Notes: generated by a model not told the origin, from the letters alone. Shown: positions 24,887-33,881, counted from the first letter of the stretch. The stretch is 44,661 bases of DNA from Thermovenabulum sp049723235 (GCF_049723235.1 NZ_JBNARB010000019.1:1-44661); one strand, 5' to 3'. Numbers and translations: made by a program.

Positions 24887-25594
24887 TCACTCTAATAATT
24901 CTCCTACCGGAACAATTAAAAATCCTTTTGATTTTAAATTTTCAATTATTACAGGAAGAGCTTCTAGGATATCTTTTGTAGGATGCATTAAAACGATCTT
25001 ACCATTATTTGCATTTTTTAACACTTTATTTATAATATAATTTGCTCCTGGATTTTTCCAATCTATGGTATCTATTGACCATAATATTACTTTATAACCC
25101 ATTTCTTCAGCAGCTTTGATAGTATCTTTTGAAAATTCACCATAGGGTGGAGCAAATAACTTTGTTTTTTCACCGGTAACTTTTATTAGTACCTGTTCAC
25201 ATTTTTCAATTTCCTTTTTATTTTCCATCAAATTCAGTTTGGCATGATGAGCATGGCTGTAACCGTGATTCCCTATTTCGTGTCCTTTTTCTTTAATTTC
25301 TTTTACCAATTCCGGGTATTTTTCTGCCCATCTTCCTTCAATAAAAAACGTGATTTTAATTTTATTTTTATCGAAAATTTCCAGCATCTTTGGCAGATAC
25401 TCATTTCCCCATGCTACGTTGCAGGTAAAGGCTATCATTTTTTTTTCGGTATTCAACTCATATATTGGATTTAAAGTCTCGGTATCTTTATACCAAAATA
25501 CCTCTGTTTTTATTACGGTCCATAATGTAATAAAAATTATTAATAGAATTATTTTTGAGAAATACCTGGGGATGCTAAAAGAAATGACTTTCAT
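24887..25594 (-). CDS. ylxY: YlxY-like NodB-fold protein with altered active site
   Basis: A 235-residue protein with an N-terminal membrane anchor (about residues 12-29) and a NodB homology domain placed outside the cell. The metal-binding His pair NHGYSH, the APPYGEF motif, the WSIDTIDW motif and the final LMHP are present. The first motif, normally TFDDG with the catalytic-base and metal-ligand aspartates, reads TCNVAWGNE, so both aspartates are lost. Deacetylation of peptidoglycan may therefore be weak or absent. Position just after pnp equals B. subtilis ylxY, one of the sporulation-linked deacetylase-like proteins. PdaB-type relatives keep at least one Asp in this motif, by my recollection. 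Confidence 0.87.
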   Translation of the reverse strand: MKVISFSIPRYFSKIILLIIFITLWTVIKTEVFWYKDTETLNPIYELNTEKKMIAFTCNVAWGNEYLPKMLEIFDKNKIKITFFIEGRWAEKYPELVKEIKEKGHEIGNHGYSHAHHAKLNLMENKKEIEKCEQVLIKVTGEKTKLFAPPYGEFSKDTIKAAEEMGYKVILWSIDTIDWKNPGANYIINKVLKNANNGKIVLMHPTKDILEALPVIIENLKSKGFLIVPVGELLE

Positions 25595-25674
25595 AAATTT
25601 AGCTTTCCCCCTATATAAAAGTTTTTAATAAAATTTATTATAAATTTATAAAAAAAATGACTAAAAAAGTACAT

Positions 25675-25706
25675 AAAAAAACATAAACCGATTTCATCGG
25701 TTTATG
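25675..25706 (-). terminator. Terminator after pnp
   Basis: An 11-bp stem CATAAACCGAT/ATCGGTTTATG (25682-25692 with 25696-25706) overlaps the pnp stop codon and is followed on the minus strand by seven Ts. Confidence 0.9.
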
Positions 25707-27801
25707 CATTTGCTTTATTTTTTGGAGTTTCAGGAAAAACATCTTTATGGGATAAATTAATTCTTCCCTGCTTATCAATATCCGTGACCTTTACCAGTAT
25801 CTCATCTCCGACATTTACTACATCTTCCACTCTTTTAACCCTTCCTTTAGCAAGTTTTGATATATGCACAAGACCTTCTTTTCCCGGTAATATTTCTACA
25901 AAAGCTCCAAAATTTGTTATTCTCAGTACTTTGCCCAAATAAACCTTACCAACTTCTACATCTTGAGTGATTCTATTAATCATTTCTAAGGCCTTTTCTC
26001 CAGCTTTTTCATTAGGTGCTGCCACGTATATTCTTCCATCATCTTCTATATCAATTTTTACTCCCGTTTCAGATATTATCTTGTTTATCGTTTTTCCACC
26101 GGGTCCTATAACATCCCTTATTTTTTCAGGATCAATTGTAATAGAGAAAATTCTGGGGGCATAAGGAGAAAGTTCTTTTCTCGGCTCAGAAATCACTGAA
26201 AGCATTTTTTCAAGAATGTAAAGTCTTCCTTCCCTGGCTTGAGCCAGAGCCTTTCTCATTATTTTTTCGTCAATTCCTTTAATTTTTATATCCATTTGTA
26301 TTGCAGTTATTCCCTTTGCTGTACCGGCTACCTTAAAGTCCATATCACCTAAAAAGTCTTCTATACCCTGAATATCAGAAAGTATAGTAAAATCTTCTTC
26401 CTCTTTTATAAGACCCATTGCAATTCCTGCAACAGGAGCTTTTATAGGAACTCCCGCATCCATCAATGCTAAGGTTGAACCACATACACTCGCCATAGAA
26501 GTAGATCCATTTGAGCTTAATACCTCGGAAACAAGTCTAATTGTGTAAGGGAATTCTTCTTCAGGAGGTATCATTGGTTCTAATGCTCTTTCTGCCAGAG
26601 CGCCATGTCCAATTTCTCTTCTGCCAGGTCCCCTAAGAACTCTTGTTTCACCGGTACTATAGGGTGGAAAGTTATAATGATGCATATACCTTTTTGTTTC
26701 TTCCAGATCTAAGCCATCAAGGATTTGAACATCTCCAAGAGCACCTAAGGTAGCAACTGTTAAAACCTGAGTTTGTCCCCGGGTAAAAAGTCCTGATCCG
26801 TGAGTTCTTGGTAGAATTCCCACTTCGCAAGAAATTGGCCTTATTTCGTTGCTCTTACGCCCGTCTGGCCTTACTCCTTCTTTGGTAATCATTTTTCTAA
26901 CTTCTTCTTTTAAAATATTATACAGTATATCCGATATTTCCTTTTCCCTTTCTGGATAAATCTCTGCAAAATGAGTTAGAGTATCTTCCGTAATTTTCGA
27001 AAGATACGCTTCTCTTTCCTGTTTTTCATATATACGAATAGCTTTTTGTATTTCTGGGGTGGCAAAATCTCTAACAGCTTTTTCCATTTCGGCATCAATG
27101 TTAATAGGAGGTATTTCCATTTTAGGTTTACCTATTTTAGCTATTATCTCTTCCTGAAAGGCTACTATTTTTTTAATTTCTTCATGTCCAAAAAGTATTG
27201 CATTTAACATTTCTTCTTCTGTAACCTCATCCGCACCTGCTTCCACCATTAAAATAGCATCTTTTGTTCCTGCCACTACTAATCTCAAGCGACTTTTCTC
27301 ATGTTGCTCCACGGTAGGATTGATAACAAACTTTCCGTCAATTAAACCAACCGAAACAGCTCCTACAGGACCTTCAAAAGGAATGTCAGAAATACAAAGA
27401 GCTAAAGATGCACCATTGATAGCAAGAACATCCGGAGTATTATCCTGGTCTACGGATAAAATAGTAGCAATAATTTGAATATCATTTCTCAAATCCTTCG
27501 GAAATAAAGGTCTAAGGGGCCTGTCTATCAAACGCGCTGAAAGTATTGCTTTTTCACTGGGTTTTCCTTCTCTTTTTATAAATCCGCCGGGAATTTTCCC
27601 AACTGCGTATAACCTTTCCTCATAGTCCACTGTTAGAGGTAAAAAATCCACCCCTTCTCTCGGTTCCTTTGAAGCGGTTGCGGTAACAAGAACAACAGTA
27701 TCACCGTATTTTGCTAAAACTGCTCCATTTGCTTGTTGAGCAAGTTTCCCTGTTTCAAAAACCAATGTCCTTCCTGCTATTTCTGTATTAAATATTTCCA
27801 A
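25702..27801 (-). CDS. pnp: Polynucleotide phosphorylase
   Basis: A 699-residue trimeric 3'-5' phosphorolytic exoribonuclease. It has two RNase PH-like domains (about residues 1-210 and 310-540, the second with LSSNGSTSMASVCGSTLALMDAG), an all-alpha linker, a KH domain (GKTINKIISETGVKIDIEDDG) and an S1 domain (YLGKVLRITNFGAFVEILPGKEGLVH). The start is TTG with GGAGG ten bases upstream. It follows rpsO, but a terminator separates them, and a sigma-H-like promoter match lies at 27842-27871. The pairing rpsO-pnp is ancient. Confidence 0.97.
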   Translation of the reverse strand: MEIFNTEIAGRTLVFETGKLAQQANGAVLAKYGDTVVLVTATASKEPREGVDFLPLTVDYEERLYAVGKIPGGFIKREGKPSEKAILSARLIDRPLRPLFPKDLRNDIQIIATILSVDQDNTPDVLAINGASLALCISDIPFEGPVGAVSVGLIDGKFVINPTVEQHEKSRLRLVVAGTKDAILMVEAGADEVTEEEMLNAILFGHEEIKKIVAFQEEIIAKIGKPKMEIPPINIDAEMEKAVRDFATPEIQKAIRIYEKQEREAYLSKITEDTLTHFAEIYPEREKEISDILYNILKEEVRKMITKEGVRPDGRKSNEIRPISCEVGILPRTHGSGLFTRGQTQVLTVATLGALGDVQILDGLDLEETKRYMHHYNFPPYSTGETRVLRGPGRREIGHGALAERALEPMIPPEEEFPYTIRLVSEVLSSNGSTSMASVCGSTLALMDAGVPIKAPVAGIAMGLIKEEEDFTILSDIQGIEDFLGDMDFKVAGTAKGITAIQMDIKIKGIDEKIMRKALAQAREGRLYILEKMLSVISEPRKELSPYAPRIFSITIDPEKIRDVIGPGGKTINKIISETGVKIDIEDDGRIYVAAPNEKAGEKALEMINRITQDVEVGKVYLGKVLRITNFGAFVEILPGKEGLVHISKLAKGRVKRVEDVVNVGDEILVKVTDIDKQGRINLSHKDVFPETPKNKANA

Positions 27802-27841
27802 CTAATTATTGCCTCCTTTCTTCCATTAAAAACCATAATTT

Positions 27842-27871
27842 TTATTCTACATTAAATATATTTTTTCCTTC
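27842..27871 (-). promoter_or_regulatory. Sigma-H-type promoter match for pnp
   Basis: On the minus strand GAAGGAAAA (27863-27871) and GTAGAATAA (27842-27850), spacer 12 bp, satisfy every defined position of the sigma-H consensus. It lies between the rpsO terminator and the pnp start. Confidence 0.55.
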
Positions 27872-27879
27872 TTTTTTTT

Positions 27880-27907
27880 AAAAATTAAAGCGGGGAATCC
27901 CCGCTTT
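27880..27907 (-). terminator. Terminator after rpsO
   Basis: A 9-bp stem AAAGCGGGG/CCCCGCTTT (27887-27895 with 27899-27907) has a three-base loop and is followed on the minus strand by AATTTTT. The interrupted T-tract may allow read-through into pnp. Confidence 0.8.
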
Positions 27908-27908
27908 T

Positions 27909-28178
27909 TTATTTTCTTAGATCTAATTTTTCTATTACGGATTTATAACGTTCAAAATCTTTTTCTTTTAAATAATTAAGAAGGGCTCTCCTCTTACCTA
28001 CCATCTTTAAAAGTCCTCTACGAGAGTGATGATCCTTTTTGTGAACCTTAAGGTGCTCGGTTAACTGATTTATTCTTTCGGTAAGAAGAGCTATCTGTAC
28101 TTCCGGAGATCCCGTATCATTTTCATGTACTTTAAATTTACTTATCAATTCCTGCTTCAATTCCTTTGTTAATGCCAT
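27909..28178 (-). CDS. rpsO: Ribosomal protein uS15
   Basis: This 89-residue S15 is a primary binder of 16S rRNA in the 30S platform. Conserved segments HENDTGSPEVQIALLTERI, HLKVHKKDHHSRRGLL and KRRALLNYLK are all present. It has a GGAGGTG site. It has its own promoter, and the leader folds into a compact three-way junction resembling the S15-binding site of rRNA, so autogenous control is likely. Confidence 0.98.
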   Translation of the reverse strand: MALTKELKQELISKFKVHENDTGSPEVQIALLTERINQLTEHLKVHKKDHHSRRGLLKMVGKRRALLNYLKEKDFERYKSVIEKLDLRK

Positions 28179-28205
28179 TTTTTCACCTCCTAACTTCTTT
28201 TAATC

Positions 28206-28253
28206 CCCTATTGCCCAGTAACCTATTGGAGGTAATGGATTACCGCGCAAGGG
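28206..28253 (-). promoter_or_regulatory. rpsO leader three-way junction (probable S15 autoregulatory element)
   Basis: On the minus strand CCCUUGC (28247-28253) pairs with GCAA-UA-GGG (28206-28214), enclosing two hairpins back to back. One is GGUAA-UCCA-UUACC (28231-28244). The other is CCAAUA-GGU-UACUGG with one A-C mismatch (28215-28229). S15 binds three-way junctions in rRNA and in several mRNA leaders. The structure lies 28 bases before the rpsO start. Pairing is seen in the sequence; function is inferred. Confidence 0.65.
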
Positions 28254-28276
28254 TTCATAAACATTTTTCGTAAAAT

Positions 28277-28305
28277 ATTATAACATATGTTATCCCTTTA
28301 TACAA
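28277..28305 (-). promoter_or_regulatory. Sigma-A promoter for rpsO
   Basis: On the minus strand TTGTAT (28300-28305) is followed after 17 bp by a perfect TATAAT (28277-28282). It overlaps the 3' end of ribF, so rpsO can be expressed apart from the infB operon. Confidence 0.75.
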
Positions 28306-29264
28306 GAAATTCTGGAAAAAGATGCTCCTCTCAAAATTTCCCTTGCGGTAATTATATCATTTTTAATTTGTTCAGCTAAGGCATTGGGAGTCTCAAACTT
28401 TTTTTCATCCCTTATTTTTTTTATGAAAAATACCTCTACCTGTTCTCCATATATTAATTTCGTAAAATCAAATATATGGACTTCCAAAATAGGATTTTTA
28501 ATATTCCTATCCATGAAAGTTGGGTTTATTCCTATATTAGCTATACCTTCATATAATTTATCGTTATTAATTTTTATATAAACGGAATATACTCCAAAAG
28601 ATGGCAATACAATTCCTTCAGGAATTTCTATATTGGCGGTGGGAAAACCAAGCTTTCTCCCCAGAGATTTTCCCTTTATTACTCTTCCTTCAATACTGAA
28701 AGGACGGCCTAAGAGCATCTGGGCTTTTTCCATATCGCCTTCTTTAATAAACATTCTTATTTTTGAGCTACTAACTATCTCTCCTTCTTTTTTTACCGGG
28801 GGTATAACAATGGTTTCGAAGCCCTTTTCCTTCCCAATATTGGATAATTTTTCCACATTTCCCTGGCCGTTATATCCAAAAGTAAAATTATAACCAACTA
28901 CAATTAATTTTGCCTTCATCTTTTCAAGGAGTATTTTTTCAACAAACTCTTCCCAATTCAATCGCGATAATTCATAGGTGAAAGGAGCAATAACTAATAA
29001 ACTAATTCCCATGCTCTTTATAATAGAAATTTTCTTATTTAGTGTATCAATTAAAGAAAAATCTTTTTCAGGAAATAAAATTTTAGACGGATGGGGATCA
29101 AAGGTAAGTATTGTGGAAACAAGATTCCTTTTTCTTGATTCTTCTTTTAAAACGGTTATAAGCCTCCTGTGTCCTAAATGAACACCGTCAAAATTTCCCA
29201 ACCCTACGGCAGTATTTTTTTCTGTTGAAAAATTTTCTATATCTAAATATGTTTTCATTATCAT
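28290..29264 (-). CDS. ribF: Bifunctional riboflavin kinase/FAD synthetase
   Basis: Makes FMN from riboflavin and FAD from FMN. The N-terminal adenylyltransferase domain has VGLGNFDGVHLGHRRLI (near residue 14) and the SSSKIRMFIKEGDMEKA motif. The C-terminal kinase domain has GKSLGRKLGFPTANI and GIANIGINPTF. I prefer the ATG at 29262-29264, five bases after GAGGG, giving 324 residues. An upstream TTG (29276) overlaps the truB stop. The order truB-ribF-rpsO is conserved in Firmicutes. Confidence 0.95.
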   Translation of the reverse strand: MIMKTYLDIENFSTEKNTAVGLGNFDGVHLGHRRLITVLKEESRKRNLVSTILTFDPHPSKILFPEKDFSLIDTLNKKISIIKSMGISLLVIAPFTYELSRLNWEEFVEKILLEKMKAKLIVVGYNFTFGYNGQGNVEKLSNIGKEKGFETIVIPPVKKEGEIVSSSKIRMFIKEGDMEKAQMLLGRPFSIEGRVIKGKSLGRKLGFPTANIEIPEGIVLPSFGVYSVYIKINNDKLYEGIANIGINPTFMDRNIKNPILEVHIFDFTKLIYGEQVEVFFIKKIRDEKKFETPNALAEQIKNDIITAREILRGASFSRISCIKG

Positions 29265-29272
29265 CTCGACCC

Positions 29273-30169
29273 TCAAATAAAAATTTTATGGAACTTTATA
29301 ATTTTTCTATCTGAATCTAATTTGCCTATGCCAAAAAAAACATTATTTTTATCATAAAGCATATAAAAATCTTCATTAGATTCCCTAAAATCCTTTAATA
29401 ATTTTTCTAAAGGTATAAAATTTCTTTTTAATATCTGTTCTTTTTCATAAGGAATTGTAACTTTTTTCATTATTCTATTGAGCATTTTATCCACAGGCAA
29501 AAGAAATCCATTTATTTCATTTGTTCTGTAATATTTTTCAATTTCTTCGAAGGTGACCGATTTTTCTAAGGAAAATGGGCCGGATCTTGTTCTAATAAGT
29601 AATGACATATGTGCGCCGCATCCTAAATCTTTTCCAATATCTTCACATAGAGTCCTAATATAAGTACCCTTCGAACAGTGTATTTTGATCCTTGCTCTTG
29701 GATTTTTAAAATCAAGTATTTTAATAGTGTATATATATATTTTTCGTGGCTTTCTCTCAATTTCCAATCCCTTTCGGGCGTATTCATAAAGTTTTCTGCC
29801 TTTTACTTTAATAGCCGAATACATCGGAGGAATTTGTTCTATCTCACCAATATATTTTGAAATAACATTTCTAAAATCTTCCAAGGTAATTTTTGAAGGA
29901 TCTTTTTCATCAATTAAATTCCCAAAGTTATCTCCTGTATCATAAGTTTTACCCAGGGTGATTTCTGCTATATATTCTTTATCGCAGTTTTCAAAGTATT
30001 CAATTGCTCTGGTAGCCTTCCCGATAAATATTGGAATTACCCCGCAAGCGCCGGGGTCCAACGTGCCACCATGACCTATACGTTTAATGGAAAAAACCTT
30101 TCTTAAATAAGATACCGCATCGTGGGAAGTAATACCCGGTGGTTTTATTAAATTAATAATTCCCTCCAT
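29273..30169 (-). CDS. truB: tRNA pseudouridine-55 synthase
   Basis: A 298-residue protein that makes the T-loop pseudouridine at position 55 in tRNAs. GHGGTLDPGACGVIPIFIG near residue 34 carries the catalytic Asp, and KxYIAEITLGKTYDTGD and the GTYIRTLCEDIG motif are intact. The C-terminus is longer than in minimal TruB, with a degenerate PUA-like tail. The ATG lies 17 bases inside the end of nrnA, with GAGGG upstream, so translation is coupled. Confidence 0.96.
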   Translation of the reverse strand: MEGIINLIKPPGITSHDAVSYLRKVFSIKRIGHGGTLDPGACGVIPIFIGKATRAIEYFENCDKEYIAEITLGKTYDTGDNFGNLIDEKDPSKITLEDFRNVISKYIGEIEQIPPMYSAIKVKGRKLYEYARKGLEIERKPRKIYIYTIKILDFKNPRARIKIHCSKGTYIRTLCEDIGKDLGCGAHMSLLIRTRSGPFSLEKSVTFEEIEKYYRTNEINGFLLPVDKMLNRIMKKVTIPYEKEQILKRNFIPLEKLLKDFRESNEDFYMLYDKNNVFFGIGKLDSDRKIIKFHKIFI

Positions 30170-31136
30170 TTTTACCCTCTTCCATATACTCTTCTATGAT
30201 TCTTAATACCTTTTTTTCTACATCTTTCATATTTCCTTCCAACATACAACCGGCAGCCTTCGCATGGCCTCCCCCGTTCATTTTTTTTGCTATTTCACTA
30301 ACATCTATCCAACCGTTTGACCGCAAGCTAATTTTTATTTTATTATCTTCCCTTTCTTTAAAAAGCAAGGCTATTTCTACACCCTCTATGCTTCTTGCAT
30401 AATCAATCAAACCTTCGGTATCTTCCTCCAAGGTATTTGTTTTTTCCAACATCTCCCGGGTAATGGTTAGCCAGGCAATTTTTCCATCATCAGATATCTT
30501 TAAGGTATTTAATGTATCCTTTAAAAGTAAAATAGTATTGAGACTGTTTTTCTCAAATACCTCCCAGCTCACCCTATCGGGTTTAACTCCTAATTCTACA
30601 AAATCTGCTAAAGCTCTAAGGGCTGAGGGTGTGGTATTCGAATGTTTTACAGAACCCGTATCGGTAATTATTGCAGTATATAGACAAAGCGCAATATCAT
30701 AATTTATTTTTACATTAATTTCCTTAACCAAATTATAAACCATTTCCCCTACCGAGGAAGCTGAAGGGTCAACGTAATTTAAATCTCCAAACAGCACATG
30801 GCTTTTATGGTGATCAATATTTATTATTATATTCGCGTAATTTTTTAAGGGATTCTTAAAACCTATCCTTTCGGAATCTGCGGAATCAAGGCAGATAATA
30901 ACATCCTTTTTGCCCGAAAGAGAATTTTCGTTTACAATAGATTTTGCATGGGGTAAAAATAAATAACGCTTTGGGATACTATCGTTTAAAACAGGAAATA
31001 CTTCTTTGCCCAAATTATCTAAAGCTAAGGTAAGTCCCAGCAGTGATCCTATAGCGTCTCCATCGGGAGTTAAATGAGAAGTTATTATAAAACTTTTATT
31101 ATTTAATATTGTATCCTTGATGGATATTATATCCAT
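30153..31136 (-). CDS. nrnA: DHH/DHHA1 phosphoesterase NrnA (nanoRNase/pAp phosphatase)
   Basis: This 327-residue enzyme degrades 2-5 nt RNAs and 3'-phosphoadenosine 5'-phosphate in Firmicutes lacking Orn. Motifs are HLTPDGDAIGSLLG (residues 20-33), CLDSADSERIG, the DHH triad in NIDHHKSH, and the DHHA1 GGGHAKAAGCML near residue 290. It lies between rbfA (3 bp) and truB (overlap), as is usual in this operon. Together with PNPase, RNase J and RNase Y it gives this window an almost complete mRNA-decay set. Confidence 0.94.
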   Translation of the reverse strand: MDIISIKDTILNNKSFIITSHLTPDGDAIGSLLGLTLALDNLGKEVFPVLNDSIPKRYLFLPHAKSIVNENSLSGKKDVIICLDSADSERIGFKNPLKNYANIIINIDHHKSHVLFGDLNYVDPSASSVGEMVYNLVKEINVKINYDIALCLYTAIITDTGSVKHSNTTPSALRALADFVELGVKPDRVSWEVFEKNSLNTILLLKDTLNTLKISDDGKIAWLTITREMLEKTNTLEEDTEGLIDYARSIEGVEIALLFKEREDNKIKISLRSNGWIDVSEIAKKMNGGGHAKAAGCMLEGNMKDVEKKVLRIIEEYMEEGKNGGNY

Positions 31137-31139
31137 ATT

Positions 31140-31502
31140 TTATTCCTCTTCCTTTGTTTCTTGTGAAATATCTTTGAGCAGTTTACTGATATGAATCCCA
31201 TATTCAATTGATTCATCTAATTTGAAAGATAGTTCAGGCAAAAACTTAATTCTAATCCTTGATCCCAATTCTTTCCTGATAAACCCTTCAGCTTTTTGTA
31301 TAGTTGAAATTATTTCTTCTTTTTCACTCTCATTACCAAATATACTTAAAAATATTTTTGCATGTCTTAAATCCTTTGATACTTCTACCTTGGTTACAGA
31401 TATAAGTCCTTGTATACGGGGGTCTTTTAGATCATTATTTATAATTTCACTTACAGCTTTTTTAATTTCTCCTGCTATTCTATCGGTTCTTGAGAATTCC
31501 AC
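31140..31502 (-). CDS. rbfA: 30S ribosome-binding factor A
   Basis: A 120-residue KH-like protein needed for maturation of the 30S subunit and of the 16S rRNA 5' end. It starts FSRTDRIAGEIKKAVSEII and has the conserved LKDPRIQGLISVTKVEVSKDLRHAKIF. The start is GTG. It follows infB after 41 bp. ylxP, which lies between infB and rbfA in Bacillus, is absent. Confidence 0.96.
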   Translation of the reverse strand: MEFSRTDRIAGEIKKAVSEIINNDLKDPRIQGLISVTKVEVSKDLRHAKIFLSIFGNESEKEEIISTIQKAEGFIRKELGSRIRIKFLPELSFKLDESIEYGIHISKLLKDISQETKEEE

Positions 31503-31543
31503 CTTTTTTCCCCCTTTATCTTACTTTAATAATTTTGGATTAA

Positions 31544-33553
31544 TTATTCTACCTTTTTATTTACAAATGCTTCAAGAACATCGTCCTCTTTTATATCATT
31601 AAATTTATCTATTGCAATTCCGCATTCATATCCGCTTGCAACTTCTCTGACGTCTTCCTTGAACCTCTTTAATGATGAAATTTTACCTTCGTAAATAACC
31701 ACGCCATTTCTGATAACCCTGATGTTAGCATTTCGAGTAATTTTGCCATCTACTACATAACACCCAGCTACGATACCTACATTAGGTACTTTAAACAGCG
31801 CTCTAACCTGTGCATGACCGATAACTACTTCTTTGTATTCAGGTTCCAATAAACCTTTCATTGCGGATTGTAAATCCTCAATTAGTTCATATATGATTCT
31901 ATAAGTTCTTATATCTATGTTTTCCTTTTCAGCCAATTTTCTTGCATTAGAATCGGGTCTTACATTAAATCCAATAACTACAGCATTGGAAGCTGATGCC
32001 AACAGTATATCGCTTTCATTTATAGCGCCTACTCCACCATGTATTATCCTTATTACTACTTGATCATTAGAACATTTTTCAATAGCTTGTTTTAAAGCTT
32101 CTAAAGAGCCGTGAACATCCGCTTTTATAATGACGTTTAGTTCTTTTACTTCTCCTTTTTTAATTTTATCAAACAATTTTTCCAGGGACACTTTTGGAGA
32201 AGTAATATCCTCTTTTTCTTTTAACAACTCCTTTTCTTTTTCAGCCATTTCTCTTGCAGTTTTTTCATCTTCGACTACTTTTAAAATATCTCCAGCTACA
32301 GGTACTTCTTCAAATCCAATTACTTCAACTGGAATAGATGGAGTAGCTTCTTTAACTATCTTTCCACGGGAATCAAACATTGCTCTTACTTTTCCCCAGG
32401 TGCCTCCTGCCACTATTATATCTCCTACTTTTAATGTTCCCTTTTGAACAATTACTGACGCTACAGGGCCGCGCCCCTTATCAAGTTTCGCTTCGATAAT
32501 TACACCTACTGCAGGGCTATCGTAATCAGCTTTCAACTCCTGCATATCTGCTACAAGCAAAATCATTTCTAACAGTTGATCTATACCAATACGATTTCTT
32601 GCTGATACATTTACAAAAACGGTATCTCCACCCCATTCCTCCGGTATCAAGCCATATTCTGTCAGTTGCTGTTTTACTTTCTCTGGATTAGCATCAGGCT
32701 TATCTATTTTATTTACTGCTACAATAATAGGCACACCAGCAGCTTTAGCATGGTTTATTGCTTCAATAGTTTGAGGCATTACGCCATCATCAGCAGCAAC
32801 GACTAAAACTACGATATCTGTTACGCTCGCTCCTCTTGCCCTGAGTGCCGTAAAAGCTTCATGGCCTGGTGTATCTAAAAAAATAATAATTTTACCATCT
32901 TTTTCTATTTGCGAAGCACCAATATGTTGAGTTATACCTCCTGCTTCTTGAGCTGCCACTCTGGTCTCCCTGATAGCATCAAGTAATGTGGTCTTTCCAT
33001 GATCTACATGTCCCATAACTGTTACCACAGGAGGACGAGGTTTGAGGTTTCCTGCAGATTCTTCTTTTATTTTCTTTACAAGCTTTTCCTTTGATTCCTC
33101 TTCTTCTTTTTCAGCTTCATAACCAAATTCTTTTAAGAGCCTTTTTGCAGATTCAAAATCTATATCAGCATTAATATTTAACATCAAACCAAAATCAATC
33201 AATTTTTTTATCAATTTTACCGGTTCAATATTAGTTTTCTGTCCTAATTCTTTAATGGTAATCTTTTCAGGTAAAATTACCTTTTGAATCTTACTCTTTG
33301 TCTGTTCCTCTTTTTTTTCTACTTCCTTTTTGGGTTCAATAATTTTTAATTCCTTTTCTTCTTCTTTATCTTTTTTATTCTTTTTTGGCTCTTTTTCTTC
33401 GTTTATTAAATCTATAATAAGCTGAGCCATATCATCCTCAAGGCTGCTCATATGATTTTTGACATCAATGTCTAAATCCTCTAAAATGGTCATTAATTTT
33501 TTACTGGGAACTCCTAATTTTTTTGCGAGTTCATACACCCTTACCTTTGTCAA
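31544..33553 (-). CDS. infB: Translation initiation factor IF-2
   Basis: A 669-residue GTPase that positions initiator tRNA. It has an IF2_N winged domain (MTKVRVYELAKKLGVPSKKLM), a charged Lys/Glu linker (about 50-90), a second IF2_N, then the G domain with GHVDHGKT (near residue 183), DTPGH, NKID and SARN motifs, followed by beta-barrels and the C2 domain. The start is TTG nine bases after GGAGG, and overlaps ylxQ by 23 bp. The linker is short, in line with other Clostridia. Confidence 0.97.
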   Translation of the reverse strand: MTKVRVYELAKKLGVPSKKLMTILEDLDIDVKNHMSSLEDDMAQLIIDLINEEKEPKKNKKDKEEEKELKIIEPKKEVEKKEEQTKSKIQKVILPEKITIKELGQKTNIEPVKLIKKLIDFGLMLNINADIDFESAKRLLKEFGYEAEKEEEESKEKLVKKIKEESAGNLKPRPPVVTVMGHVDHGKTTLLDAIRETRVAAQEAGGITQHIGASQIEKDGKIIIFLDTPGHEAFTALRARGASVTDIVVLVVAADDGVMPQTIEAINHAKAAGVPIIVAVNKIDKPDANPEKVKQQLTEYGLIPEEWGGDTVFVNVSARNRIGIDQLLEMILLVADMQELKADYDSPAVGVIIEAKLDKGRGPVASVIVQKGTLKVGDIIVAGGTWGKVRAMFDSRGKIVKEATPSIPVEVIGFEEVPVAGDILKVVEDEKTAREMAEKEKELLKEKEDITSPKVSLEKLFDKIKKGEVKELNVIIKADVHGSLEALKQAIEKCSNDQVVIRIIHGGVGAINESDILLASASNAVVIGFNVRPDSNARKLAEKENIDIRTYRIIYELIEDLQSAMKGLLEPEYKEVVIGHAQVRALFKVPNVGIVAGCYVVDGKITRNANIRVIRNGVVIYEGKISSLKRFKEDVREVASGYECGIAIDKFNDIKEDDVLEAFVNKKVE

Positions 33554-33881
33554 TATTCCCCACCTCCGATTTTAAATGAGCTCCTACGTATTCTATGATT
33601 TTTTTTGAAAAATAGTAATCTTTTATACCCAGTATTTTCCTTTCATCTTTTCCAATAGATTTACCCAGATCGTATGAATTACCAAAAATACAAAACGGCA
33701 CATTGAACCTTTCACACATATCTTTAAAATATCTTTTTGTTCCTTCCGAGGCGTCCTGTGAAATTATTACTAATTTTATTTTTTTTAAAGGGATTAGTTT
33801 TTTCACAAGGCTCCACCCGGAAACTATTTTTCCTCCTTTTTGAGCAAGGCCCAGGAGAAAATAAATATTACAAGGCTTCAC
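33531..33881 (-). CDS. ylxQ: YlxQ-like L7Ae/L30e family RNA-binding protein
   Basis: A 116-residue kink-turn-binding protein of the L7Ae/L30e/S12e/Gadd45 superfamily, with LLGLAQKGGKIVSGWSLV and KLVIISQDASEGTKRYF. B. subtilis RplGA/YlxQ is the equivalent. Role in ribosome assembly is suspected but not proven. The start is GTG and overlaps the end of rnpM by 14 bp; infB in turn overlaps its end. The C-terminal tail from about residue 80 is longer than in the smallest homologues. Confidence 0.9.
   Translation of the reverse strand: MKPCNIYFLLGLAQKGGKIVSGWSLVKKLIPLKKIKLVIISQDASEGTKRYFKDMCERFNVPFCIFGNSYDLGKSIGKDERKILGIKDYYFSKKIIEYVGAHLKSEVGNIDKGKGV

Noticed and set aside
25620..25681. Sigma-E-like promoter for ylxY
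   Set aside because: GTCATTTT-N14-AATAAATT is only a partial match in a nearly pure A/T stretch.
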